A stretch of DNA of 13,694 nucleotides from an uncultured Acetatifactor sp. (GCA_910585805.1 CAJUFB010000098.1:1-13694); one strand, 5' to 3'. Positions 1 through 7,584 are shown, counted from the first letter of the stretch. The notes: generated from the sequence alone by a model not told the origin. Program-made: numbers and translations.

Positions 1-222
1 GGGCTTTTGCCTGAAGCAATTGCAGCAGTTATTTTCCGACAATTCCTAAATAGAATGTATGTATTCTATAATGTATGCGCATAATGCTGTAGTGAGCGCC
101 GTGAACAGCAACGCAGAAGTTACTGTTCACCCGGTGCCTCCGCGAGGCGTTTTCGTGTGCAATTTGCACGAAAATCCCGAGACGCAGAATGATAAATACA
201 ATATGACGGCCGGGTGTTTGGC
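1..222. other. Non-coding palindrome-rich leader region
   Basis: I see no convincing gene here. The first 100 bases contain a small perfect inverted repeat (TAGAAT at 51-56 with ATTCTA at 63-68) and a TATAAT at 67-72 that has no good -35 element at the right distance. Bases 101-174 form a run of three consecutive hairpins, described separately. The region probably lies between the 3' end of an upstream gene outside the window and the pullulanase promoter at 223. Confidence 0.5.
101..174. repeat. Three consecutive inverted repeats (possible dispersed palindromic element)
   Basis: Three stems sit side by side. GTGAACAG (101-108) pairs with CTGTTCAC (123-130). GCCTC (136-140) pairs with GAGGC (144-148) around a CGC loop. 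TTTTCGTG (150-157) pairs with CACGAAAA (167-174). The last stem has A/T runs on both sides, so it could stop transcription in either direction. A near copy of the first 15 bases (13 of 15 identical) occurs on the minus strand at 13623-13637. Such clustered palindromes are typical of dispersed REP-like elements or a compound terminator. Which one applies cannot be decided from one window. Confidence 0.5.
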
Positions 223-252
223 TTGACAGTTATATATGGAATGATGTAAAAT
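223..252 (+). promoter_or_regulatory. Sigma-A promoter of the glucan-degradation cluster
   Basis: A perfect -35 element TTGACA (223-228) is followed after 18 bases by TAAAAT (247-252), five of six matches to the -10 consensus. Transcription would begin near 259-260, directly at the foot of the stem-loop at 261-301, leaving a leader of about 60 nt before the pullulanase start. This is the clearest promoter in front of the five-gene cluster. No obvious catabolite-control (cre) site was seen beside it. Confidence 0.75.
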
Positions 253-260
253 AAATCAAG

Positions 261-305
261 ATGCTGCTGCAGATACCTTTCATATTGTATTGCAGCGGCA
301 TTTTT
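261..305 (+). terminator. Leader stem-loop with T-run (possible attenuator or 5' stabiliser)
   Basis: ATGCTGCTGCA (261-271) pairs with TGCAGCGGCAT (291-301), with one G-U pair. The stem continues, after a one-base bulge, with ATAC (273-276) against GTAT (287-290). Five T residues follow at 301-305. The shape is that of an intrinsic terminator, but it sits between the promoter and the first gene, so it would act as a leader attenuator or as a 5' cap structure that protects the mRNA. No competing antiterminator helix is evident. Confidence 0.5.
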
Positions 306-320
306 AGTAGGAGAGGTAGC

Positions 321-2606
321 GTGAATAAGAGTATAGCTGAAAATATGGCTTTTTTCGCCAGTGAGGAGTTTGACAGGAAATTTCGATATGACGGCAAAGA
401 CCTGGGTGCATGCTGCACAGATGGGAGGACGGTGTTCAAAGTCTGGAGCCCGTTTGCGGAAAGAATAGAATTGCGCCTGTATAAAGACGGAATTACAGAA
501 GAGTCTTATCTCAGAAGGCAGATGCAGGCGGATGAAAAGGGCGTATGGAAGCTTGAATTTCCGGAAAATCTGCACGGCATAAACTACGATTACACGGTTC
601 GGATAGACGGAAAAGATACCCGCACTGCGGATCCTTATGCGACAGGCTGTAACTGCAATGGCGGCAGAAGCATGGTAGTCGATTTGTCCAGAACCAACCC
701 GCCGGGATTTGAAGCGGACAGGGCACCGGAGGATTGCGGGGAGCGGATTATCTATGAATTGCATATCAAGGATTTTTCCTATGATGCGGAGAGCGGTATC
801 CCCGGGGAGTACAGGGGGAAATATAAGGCTTTTACCGTGAAAGGGACGGGCGGAACTTATCCCACCTGTGTGGAATATCTGAAAAGACTGGGTATCACCC
901 ATGTGCATCTGCTTCCTTTTTTTGACTACGGCTCTGTAGATGAAGCCGGAGACGAAAGACAGTTTAACTGGGGCTATGACCCGGTGAATTATAATGTGCC
1001 GGAGGGCTCTTATGCCACGGATGCGAATGACGGCGTAGTCAGGATAAGGGAGTGCAAGGAGATGATTCAGGCCTTGCATGAGAACGGTATACGGGTTATC
1101 ATGGATGTGGTTTACAATCATACTCACCAGGCCGATTCCTGGCTGCAGCGGATGGTGCCGGGATACTACTACCGCTACAGGGAGGACGGCAGCCTAGCCA
1201 ATGGTTCCGCCTGCGGGAATGACATTGCCGCAGGGCGCTCCATGGTGGATAATTATATTGCGGACTCCGTGATGTACTGGGCAAAAGAATACCATATGGA
1301 CGGATTTCGCTTTGATCTGATGGGGCTGCTCACGGTGGAGCTGATGAACCGGATCAGGGCGGAGCTGGATGCGGAATTCGGCCCGGGAGAGAAGCTGCTG
1401 TACGGAGAACCCTGGAGCGCCGACGATTCCCCTATGGAAAAAGGAACCCGAGCGGCTCAGAAAGGGAATGCGGGATACCTGAACGAGGGTATCGGGATTT
1501 TCAGCGACGATACCAGGGACGTGATCAAGGGAAGCGTTTTCTATGCCGGGGAGCCGGGCTTTGTCAACGGAGGTTCCGGGCTGGAGACGGCTGTCCTTCA
1601 CGCGGTGACCGGATGGAAGAACGGGGGCGCCTGTTTCAAGCCGAAAAGCTGCGGGCAGATTATCAATTATGTCTCCGCCCATGACAATTTTACCCTCTGG
1701 GATAAGCTGGTACTGTCCATGCACCGGGAAAAAGCTGATTTCGACAGAAAATATGATGATGTGCTTGCCGCCAACAAGCTTGCCGCATTTATCTATTTTA
1801 CCTGCCAGGGGAATCTCTTCCTTCAGGCGGGGGAGGAATTCGGGCGGACGAAACTGGGAGAGGACAACAGTTATTGTTCTTCACCGGAGCTCAATATGCT
1901 CAGGTGGAACCGGACAGTGGAGTACGGGGACCTGGTTTCGTACTACAAAGGGCTGATACGGCTCCGCAAGCAGCTGCCAGGCCTGTGCGATAAATCGGCT
2001 GCGGCTGCGAAACGTATCCTGGACGGAAGGGTTCAGGGCGACGGCGTGGTATCCTTCCAGGTGGATAACAGGGATATACAGCCTTCGCAGTGGGATGAGC
2101 TGTTGGTTGTTTATAATGCGTCAGACCGGGAATACACGGTCAGCCTGCCGGAGCCGGACACTGCAGCGGAGGGGAGCCGGGCGGAATCGGACTGTGCAGT
2201 GACGCGGAGCCGGGCGGAATCGGACAGTGCAGTGACACGGAGCCGGGCGGAATCGGACAGTGCAGTGACACGGAGCCGGGCGGAATCGGACAGCGCAGCG
2301 ATGCGGAGCCGGACGGGGGCGGATGATGCAGAGTATGCCGGTGCGGAAACCGGTCTGAAGAAACAGAATGCAGGACAGGACAATTCAGAAAAACGCACCT
2401 TTGTACGATATAATTTACAGATGATGGGGACGGAAGACGTTTCCGGCCGGCAGCCCGAAACCTGGGAAGTGCTGGCGGACGGAAAAGAGGCGGACTGCCG
2501 GAAACCGGCGGAGATTACGGAAGGCGGTATCCGGGTGGCGCCTCACAGCGGTTTGCTGCTGGGGAGGCGGACAGTGTATACTGCGCACCGGCTGAATTTG
2601 CAGTAA
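321..2606 (+). CDS. pulA: Type I pullulanase (glycogen/maltodextrin debranching)
   Basis: A GH13 enzyme of the type I pullulanase group that hydrolyses alpha-1,6 branch points in glycogen, pullulan and branched maltodextrins. With the GTG start at 321 the protein has 761 residues. This start is chosen because AGGAGAGG (309-316) precedes it; an in-frame ATG at 261 lies inside the leader hairpin and adds 20 non-conserved residues. An N-terminal CBM48-like domain covers about residues 20-100. The catalytic barrel shows FNWGYDP (215-221), MDVVYNHT, GFRFD (nucleophile D332), YGEPW (acid/base E363) and SAHDN (transition-state stabiliser D455). No signal peptide is present, so it acts in the cytoplasm. 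The C-terminal beta domain is interrupted by 11-residue repeats (SRAESDSAVTR) from residue 619. First gene of the cluster. Confidence 0.93.
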   Translation: MNKSIAENMAFFASEEFDRKFRYDGKDLGACCTDGRTVFKVWSPFAERIELRLYKDGITEESYLRRQMQADEKGVWKLEFPENLHGINYDYTVRIDGKDTRTADPYATGCNCNGGRSMVVDLSRTNPPGFEADRAPEDCGERIIYELHIKDFSYDAESGIPGEYRGKYKAFTVKGTGGTYPTCVEYLKRLGITHVHLLPFFDYGSVDEAGDERQFNWGYDPVNYNVPEGSYATDANDGVVRIRECKEMIQALHENGIRVIMDVVYNHTHQADSWLQRMVPGYYYRYREDGSLANGSACGNDIAAGRSMVDNYIADSVMYWAKEYHMDGFRFDLMGLLTVELMNRIRAELDAEFGPGEKLLYGEPWSADDSPMEKGTRAAQKGNAGYLNEGIGIFSDDTRDVIKGSVFYAGEPGFVNGGSGLETAVLHAVTGWKNGGACFKPKSCGQIINYVSAHDNFTLWDKLVLSMHREKADFDRKYDDVLAANKLAAFIYFTCQGNLFLQAGEEFGRTKLGEDNSYCSSPELNMLRWNRTVEYGDLVSYYKGLIRLRKQLPGLCDKSAAAAKRILDGRVQGDGVVSFQVDNRDIQPSQWDELLVVYNASDREYTVSLPEPDTAAEGSRAESDCAVTRSRAESDSAVTRSRAESDSAVTRSRAESDSAAMRSRTGADDAEYAGAETGLKKQNAGQDNSEKRTFVRYNLQMMGTEDVSGRQPETWEVLADGKEADCRKPAEITEGGIRVAPHSGLLLGRRTVYTAHRLNLQ
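2175..2339 (+). repeat. 33-bp in-frame minisatellite inside the pullulanase gene
   Basis: Four close copies of a 33-bp unit run from 2175 to 2306, encoding SRAESDSAVTR with small changes (C for the second S in copy 1, AAM in copy 4). A degenerate fifth copy follows (2307-2339, SRTGADDAEYA). The unit length is a multiple of three, so copy-number changes would alter protein length but not the frame. It sits between the strand-like LLVVYNASDREYTVSLPEP and the terminal beta-domain segment, so it is probably a solvent-exposed loop insertion. Confidence 0.9.
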
Positions 2607-2776
2607 AACCCGACTGCAGACCGCCAGCCGGGTATTTTCCCGGAGGCATCACTGTAAATCCTGGTGGTCTGCAGTATAGGAGGCGGCAGAGAGGTCTTTG
2701 CCATGGAAAGCAGACTGTAAACGCATGGACGGAACTTAAAAAATGTAAAAAACTACAGGAAACAGGGGGTATCGGT
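2607..2776 (+). other. Structured intergenic region between pulA and malQ
   Basis: A 14-bp stem, with one G-U pair, joins CTGCAGACCGCCAG (2614-2627) to CTGGTGGTCTGCAG (2661-2674). Within it CCGGG (2628-2632) pairs with CCCGG (2639-2643). No T-run follows, so it is not a standard intrinsic terminator. It could be an mRNA-processing or stabilising structure, or a degenerate mobile palindrome. AGGAGG at 2678-2683 has no matching reading frame. The real malQ ribosome site is the AGGGGG just before 2770. Confidence 0.55.
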
Positions 2777-4621
2777 ATGAAGAGAGCAAGCGGGATACTG
2801 CTTCCCATTGCAAGCCTGCCGTCAAAGTACGGCATTGGGTGCTTCTCCAAAGAAGCATATGATTTTATTGACAGACTGAAGGAGGCGGGACAGAGCTACT
2901 GGCAGATTCTGCCGTTATCCCCCACCAGCTACGGGGATTCGCCCTATCAGTCCTTTTCCTCCTTTGCGGGGAATCCGTACTTTATCGACCTGGAGGCTCT
3001 GATTGAGGAGGGGGTATTGACGGAGGACGAGTGCGATGCCTGCAATTTCGGGGACAATCCAGGGAAGGTTGACTACGGTAAAATGTATGAGCAGCGTTTC
3101 CCTCTGCTGCATCTGGCCTATGAGCGCAGCGATATTGCCCGGAATCCGGATTTTGTCCGCTTTACCCGGGAGAATGCCTCCTGGCTGGAGGATTACGCGC
3201 TGTTTATGGCGGTGAAAAAGCGTTTTGACGGGGCTGCCTGGGAGGAATGGGCAGAAGATATCCGGAAGCGCTGGTCCAATGCTCTTGATTATTACAGAAG
3301 AGAGTGCTATTTTGATATCGAGTTTTATAAATATCTACAGTTCAAGTTCCATGAACAGTGGAAGAAATTAAAGGCTTATGCCAATGAGAACGGAATCGAG
3401 TTTATCGGGGATATTCCCATCTATGTGGCATTTGACTCGGCGGATGCGTGGGCCAGTCCGGAGATGTTCCAGTTTGACGCGGATTCCAGGCCTACGGCTG
3501 TGGCCGGGTGCCCGCCGGATGCGTTCTCGGCCACAGGGCAGCTGTGGGGGAATCCGCTCTATAAATGGGATTATCACCGGCAGACCGGTTTCCGGTGGTG
3601 GTGCCAGCGCCTGGAGCACTGCTTCAGGCTGTACGATGTAGTGCGGATTGACCATTTCCGCGGTTTCGATGAATATTACAGCATTCCCTACGGGGCGGAG
3701 ACTGCCGTAAACGGCCATTGGGAGAAGGGGCCCGGGATGGAGCTGTTCCGGGTGCTTCAGAATCGTTTCGGAAAAGAGGGAATCATTGCGGAGGATTTGG
3801 GCTTCCTGACGGATACCGTGGTGAAGCTTCTGGAGGACAGCGGATATCCCGGCATGAAGGTCTTGGAGTTTGCCTTTGACCCCCGGGAGGAGACAGACTA
3901 TCTGCCGCACAGCTATGATCGGAATTGCGTTGTATACACGGGGACCCATGACAATGAGACACTGGTACAGTGGTATAAGGGGCTGGATGAGGAGAGCAAA
4001 GCCTTTGCCATGGAATACATGAACAATGCAGGTACGCCGGATGAGGAAAAATACTGGGATTTCGTGCGCCTGGCGATGATGAGCTCCGCCAATACCTGTA
4101 TTACGCCGCTGCAGGATTATCTGGGACTGGATAAGGAAGCGCGGATCAATAAGCCCTCCACCCTTGGCGGTAACTGGGAATGGCGTATGGATGCAGACGT
4201 GCTGTCAGAGGAGATGGTGGATAAGATCTACCGGCTCACCCGGATCAGCAGCAGGCTTCCGGAAGAGGAGGCAAACAGGCTGAAGGAGGAGCAGACGAAG
4301 CGGCTGAAAGCGGCGCTGGAAGAGAAGGAGAAGCTCGAAGCGTCAAAGGAGAAAGCTGCTGCAGAGGCAGAAGAGGCCGGTAAGGAGAAGGCGGCTGCAA
4401 AAGCAGGAGAGGCCGGCAAGGAGAAGGCGGCTGCAAAAGCAGGAGAGGCCGGTAAGGAGAAGGCGGCTGCAAAAGCAGGAGAGGCCGGTAAGGAGAAAAC
4501 TGCTGCAGGAGCAGAAGCGGCCGGTAAGGAGAAGGCGGCTGCAGGAGCAGGAGAGACCGGTAAGAAGAAAGCGGCTGCAAAATCCGAAAACGGGAGCCGC
4601 AGCGGGTTGCCCGGTTGTTAA
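2777..4621 (+). CDS. malQ: 4-alpha-glucanotransferase (amylomaltase, GH77) with repeat tail
   Basis: Transfers alpha-1,4-glucan segments between maltodextrins, releasing glucose and building longer chains; a cytoplasmic partner of debranching enzymes. Residues 1-495 form a complete GH77 domain: SGILLPIASLPSKYGIG at the start, the YWQILPLSPTSYGDSPYQSF region, RIDHFRGF (nucleophile D292), IIAEDLG (acid/base E339), YTGTHDNET (transition-state D392) and the NKPSTLGGNWEWR block near 460. Bacterial amylomaltases of this type usually end near 500 residues. This one continues to 614 with an Ala/Lys/Glu-rich, helix-favouring tail holding six 12-residue repeats (531-602) and ending SENGSRSGLPGC. The start is ATG 2777, with AGGGGG seven bases upstream. 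It lies 170 nt after pulA and 27 nt before the GH133 gene. Confidence 0.95.
   Translation: MKRASGILLPIASLPSKYGIGCFSKEAYDFIDRLKEAGQSYWQILPLSPTSYGDSPYQSFSSFAGNPYFIDLEALIEEGVLTEDECDACNFGDNPGKVDYGKMYEQRFPLLHLAYERSDIARNPDFVRFTRENASWLEDYALFMAVKKRFDGAAWEEWAEDIRKRWSNALDYYRRECYFDIEFYKYLQFKFHEQWKKLKAYANENGIEFIGDIPIYVAFDSADAWASPEMFQFDADSRPTAVAGCPPDAFSATGQLWGNPLYKWDYHRQTGFRWWCQRLEHCFRLYDVVRIDHFRGFDEYYSIPYGAETAVNGHWEKGPGMELFRVLQNRFGKEGIIAEDLGFLTDTVVKLLEDSGYPGMKVLEFAFDPREETDYLPHSYDRNCVVYTGTHDNETLVQWYKGLDEESKAFAMEYMNNAGTPDEEKYWDFVRLAMMSSANTCITPLQDYLGLDKEARINKPSTLGGNWEWRMDADVLSEEMVDKIYRLTRISSRLPEEEANRLKEEQTKRLKAALEEKEKLEASKEKAAAEAEEAGKEKAAAKAGEAGKEKAAAKAGEAGKEKAAAKAGEAGKEKTAAGAEAAGKEKAAAGAGETGKKKAAAKSENGSRSGLPGC
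4367..4582 (+). repeat. 36-bp in-frame minisatellite encoding the MalQ tail
   Basis: Six units of exactly 36 bp encode the 12-residue repeat AGEAGKEKAAAK with variants (AEE, AEA and AGET starts; KTAAG and KKKAAAK endings). Copies 1-3 are nearly identical in DNA, and later copies have drifted. The repeat preserves frame and is rich in Ala, Lys, Glu and Gly, suggesting a charged single helix or coiled-coil tail rather than a folded domain. It may be a recombination hot spot with variable copy number between strains. Confidence 0.93.
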
Positions 4622-4648
4622 GAGTATGGTTGATATGGAGGAACGCAG

Positions 4649-6625
4649 ATGAAATTTGTATACGGAAAACAGGATTGGAAGACATTTGAGCGAGGCGAGG
4701 AGAACTGCTTTCTGATGACGAATGGCCTGGGGGGTTTTTCGTCCCTGACCATGATTGGCTCCTGCAGCAGGAACGACCATGCGGTTTTGATGGCCTGTCT
4801 GCATTCTCCCAACCATCGTTATAACATGATTCACAGGCTGGAGGAGATCATCCGCATCGGCGGAGAGACGATTCATATTTCCAGCCAGGATGATGCGGAT
4901 GTCTCTTTCAGGGAAGAAGGCTATCTCTATCAGACTGCATTTACATATGAAGATTATCCCCGGTGGACCTATCTGGTCAAAGGCGTGGAGGTGGTGCGGA
5001 CCATGGCCCTGATGCAGGGGGAAAATACCGTGGGAATCTCCTATGAGATCCGGAATTATTCCGGGGAGGAGATTACGCTTGAGGTGAACCCGCATCTGCA
5101 GTTTGTTCCCAAGGGACATCAGCTCTCCAAGGAGCAGAAATTTACGATTGAAGACGGACTGATTACGTCCAACGGGCAGTGGCTGCGTGTGAAAACCGAT
5201 GGTACACTTCGGGAACGGCCGCTTGTGTTCTGCGACGGCCATCATTATGCATATGATGTCTGCGATGGAAGAAGAGAAACAGGAACCACGGCAGTCAACC
5301 ACTGCATCTCCTGCAAGGTAGCGCCAGGCGGGCATGAGACACTCCATATAGTATACGGAAACAAGGCAAAACTTCCCGATATGGAGGAAATCCTGGCGGA
5401 TATGCGGCAGCACAGGAATGCGATCAGAAAACGGGCAGGGTTTCAGAATGAGACAGCCCGGACGCTTTCCACATCTGCCCATCAGTTTATATCTTATCGC
5501 GCTTCCACGGCGAAGCAGACTATCCTGGCGGGATTTCCCTTTTTCGAGGACTGGGGAAGGGATACCATGATCGCCATGCTGGGGTGCTGCCTGGCGGTGA
5601 AGCAGTATGAAACGGCGGAGAGCATTCTGCATACATTCATGACCTATTGTAAAAAGGGGCTGATGCCCAATCTGTTCCCGGAAGGGAAGGAGTCGCCGGG
5701 GTACAATACGGTGGACGCATCACTGCTGTTTATCCTTACCGTCTATGAGTATTACAGGAAGACGGGGGACAGCGTCTTTGTGAAGGGCGCCTATCAGACC
5801 ATGTCGGAGATTATTGACTGGTATCAAAAAGGTACGGATTACGGCATCCGGATGGACGAGGACGGCCTGATTATGGCGGGCCGTGATTATGACCAGGTGA
5901 CCTGGATGGATGTGCGGGTGGGAGAGATACTGCCTACGCCCAGGCACGGCAAGCCTGTGGAGATCAACGCTTACTGGTACAATGCCCTGTGCATTATGGA
6001 AGAGTTTAAGACATTCTATCCGGAGGACGAACGGGAATACGGGAAACTGGCAGAGAAGGTGAAAGAGAGCTTCGGGCAGAAATTCTGGAATGAGGAGGCC
6101 GGCTGCCTGAAGGATGTGCTGTCCGGGACGAAGGCGGATAACCAGATTCGCTGCAACCAGATCTGGGCGGTGTCACTTCCCTTTTCCGTGCTGGAGCCGG
6201 AGCGTGAGAGGCAGGTTGTGGAAGCGGTGTTCCGCAAGCTTTATACCCCTTACGGACTGAGGACCTTGGACCCGGCGGATGAGGAGTTCCATCCCACATA
6301 CGGAGGACCCCAGCTGGAGCGGGATCTGGCGTATCACCAGGGGACGGTGTGGGTGTTCCCTCTGGGGGGTTATTATCTGGCTTATCTGAAAGTGAACGGA
6401 TATTCGGAGGAGGCCCGGCGGCATGTGGAAAAGCAGCTTGAAAGCATAGAGGCGGCTCTGTGGGAAGGCTGTATCGGACAGCTTCCGGAGATATATGATG
6501 GAGGAAACCCCACTTCCTCCAGAGGGTGTTTTGCCCAGGCATGGAGTGTGGGGGAGATCCTGAGAGTGTATGATACTTTGAGGATGCTGGACGAGCAGGA
6601 CGCCGCGGCGGAAGAGACAGAGTAA
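4649..6625 (+). CDS. Amylo-alpha-1,6-glucosidase / glycogen debranching enzyme (GH133)
   Basis: Removes the single alpha-1,6-linked glucose stubs left after chain transfer, freeing glucose from glycogen or limit dextrins in the cytoplasm. The 658-residue protein has the expected two parts. An N-terminal beta-sandwich (about 1-245) begins with ENCFLMTNGLGGFSS. A C-terminal alpha/alpha barrel (about 265-650) shows FPFFEDWGRDTMIAMLG (296-312), FPEGKESPGYNTVDASL, VEINAYWYNAL (437-447), YGGPQLERDLAYHQGTVW (551-568) and QLPEIYDG (611-618). The start ATG has GGAGG (4637-4641) seven bases upstream. It follows malQ by 27 nt, so the two are surely co-transcribed. Together they provide the transferase and glucosidase steps that eukaryotic debranching enzyme carries in one chain. 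Confidence 0.92.
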   Translation: MKFVYGKQDWKTFERGEENCFLMTNGLGGFSSLTMIGSCSRNDHAVLMACLHSPNHRYNMIHRLEEIIRIGGETIHISSQDDADVSFREEGYLYQTAFTYEDYPRWTYLVKGVEVVRTMALMQGENTVGISYEIRNYSGEEITLEVNPHLQFVPKGHQLSKEQKFTIEDGLITSNGQWLRVKTDGTLRERPLVFCDGHHYAYDVCDGRRETGTTAVNHCISCKVAPGGHETLHIVYGNKAKLPDMEEILADMRQHRNAIRKRAGFQNETARTLSTSAHQFISYRASTAKQTILAGFPFFEDWGRDTMIAMLGCCLAVKQYETAESILHTFMTYCKKGLMPNLFPEGKESPGYNTVDASLLFILTVYEYYRKTGDSVFVKGAYQTMSEIIDWYQKGTDYGIRMDEDGLIMAGRDYDQVTWMDVRVGEILPTPRHGKPVEINAYWYNALCIMEEFKTFYPEDEREYGKLAEKVKESFGQKFWNEEAGCLKDVLSGTKADNQIRCNQIWAVSLPFSVLEPERERQVVEAVFRKLYTPYGLRTLDPADEEFHPTYGGPQLERDLAYHQGTVWVFPLGGYYLAYLKVNGYSEEARRHVEKQLESIEAALWEGCIGQLPEIYDGGNPTSSRGCFAQAWSVGEILRVYDTLRMLDEQDAAAEETE

Positions 6626-6662
6626 AAGAGGATGGATAGAGGTAGGCGGCAGGCCCCTGACT

Positions 6663-6691
6663 TTGCAGAAGCGCTCCACTCGTTATATATT
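6663..6691 (+). promoter_or_regulatory. Weak candidate promoter before the HAD gene
   Basis: TTGCAG (6663-6668) and TATATT (6686-6691) are separated by 17 bases. The -10 is a five-of-six match and the -35 is poor. It lies in the 178-nt gap after the GH133 gene and could give the HAD and GH31 genes some transcription of their own. In the same gap GCAGGCCCC (6649-6657) is perfectly complementary to GGGGCCTGC (6754-6762), about 100 bases apart. Confidence 0.3.
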
Positions 6692-6803
6692 ATAGCTGGT
6701 AAATGTTTCTTGAGTGTGAGTATAAATTAATGTTGGGCAATATGCGGAGCCTCGGGGCCTGCAAGAGACAGCTTTGAGTCGGTCCGGAAAGGGAACAGGG
6801 GAA

Positions 6804-7517
6804 ATGTATCACAATTATGTCTTCGATTTTTACGGAACATTGGCGGATATCCGCACAGACGAGGAAAATCCATATTTATGGAAGAAAATGAGTGAAATTT
6901 ATTCCGCTCTGGGAGCCTCTTACGAGCCGGAGGAGTTAAAGCATATGTTCCGGGTCCTGGAGATGCAGGAATGTGAGCGGATCGGTACGGAGGATGCGGA
7001 GCCGGATCTGACGAAGGTGTTTGCGCTTCTATATGAGGAAAAAAAGATTCCCTGCGACGCGGTACAGGCAAAGATGACGGCAGTGACATTCCGGGCGCTG
7101 TCCAGGGAATTTCTGCGGGTATACGACGGAGTCAGGGAACTGTTGGAGGAATTAAAATTACGTGGAAAGCGTGTTTTTTTACTTTCCAATGCTCAGACGG
7201 ATTTCACCAGGCCGGAGATAGAGATGCTGGGGCTTACCCCTTATTTTGACGCTATTTTTATCTCATCGGAACAGAGATGTAAGAAGCCGTCACCGGCATT
7301 CTTTGAAAAATTGCTGAAACAGTACGGTTTGAAGCCGTCGGAGAGCATCATGATCGGCAATGACGAGAGCGCGGATATTGCCGGGGCGAAGCAGGCGGGG
7401 ATGGACTCGCTGTATATCCACACTGCGATTTCCCCGGAGGAATACGGCAGGGTGGAGCCTACTTATCGTGTCATGGACGGCGATTTCCGTAGGATACGAG
7501 GGCTTGTCCTGAAGTAA
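6804..7517 (+). CDS. HAD-superfamily hydrolase, substrate unknown
   Basis: A 237-residue haloacid-dehalogenase-fold hydrolase, probably a small-molecule phosphatase in the cytoplasm. Motif I is VFDFYGTL with nucleophile D8. Motif II is LLSNA (S128), motif III is CKKPSP (K161) and motif IV is IGNDESADIAGA (D187, D191). A helical cap lies between about residues 15 and 105. Position +2 after the nucleophile, normally Asp in phosphatases, is Tyr (Y10), a variant also seen in dehalogenase-type and some uncharacterised HAD proteins. ATG 6804 is chosen because the protein then starts right before motif I, with AAAGGG about ten bases upstream; a TTG at 6774 would add ten residues. Its place among glucan enzymes suggests a sugar-phosphate role, but that is inference only. 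Confidence 0.85.
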   Translation: MYHNYVFDFYGTLADIRTDEENPYLWKKMSEIYSALGASYEPEELKHMFRVLEMQECERIGTEDAEPDLTKVFALLYEEKKIPCDAVQAKMTAVTFRALSREFLRVYDGVRELLEELKLRGKRVFLLSNAQTDFTRPEIEMLGLTPYFDAIFISSEQRCKKPSPAFFEKLLKQYGLKPSESIMIGNDESADIAGAKQAGMDSLYIHTAISPEEYGRVEPTYRVMDGDFRRIRGLVLK

Positions 7518-7555
7518 GGGCGCGGACGGAGCGTTAGCCAGAGTTTCGTTGTAGT

Positions 7556-7584
7556 TTGCTGCAAGTTTCATTGACGTGTATAAA
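7556..7584 (+). promoter_or_regulatory. Candidate promoter of the GH31 gene
   Basis: TTGCTG (7556-7561) and TATAAA (7579-7584) are spaced by 17 bases in the 82-nt gap between the HAD and GH31 genes. The -10 is a good match and the -35 is moderate. The start point would fall very close to the ribosome site GGGAG (7587-7591), giving a very short leader, so this call is tentative. Confidence 0.3.

Noticed and set aside
261..320. ATG at 261 as the pullulanase start
   Set aside because: It lies inside the leader hairpin at the predicted transcription start, has no ribosome site and adds a non-conserved 20-residue stretch; GTG 321 has AGGAGAGG at good spacing.
2703..2720. Tiny frame (MESRL) after the AGGAGG at 2678-2683
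   Set aside because: Spacing from the ribosome-like site is too long and the frame stops after five codons.
4343..5632. Long minus-strand frame over the malQ tail and GH133 gene
   Set aside because: It is the antisense reading of a tandem repeat and a well-supported enzyme gene; it has no family motifs.
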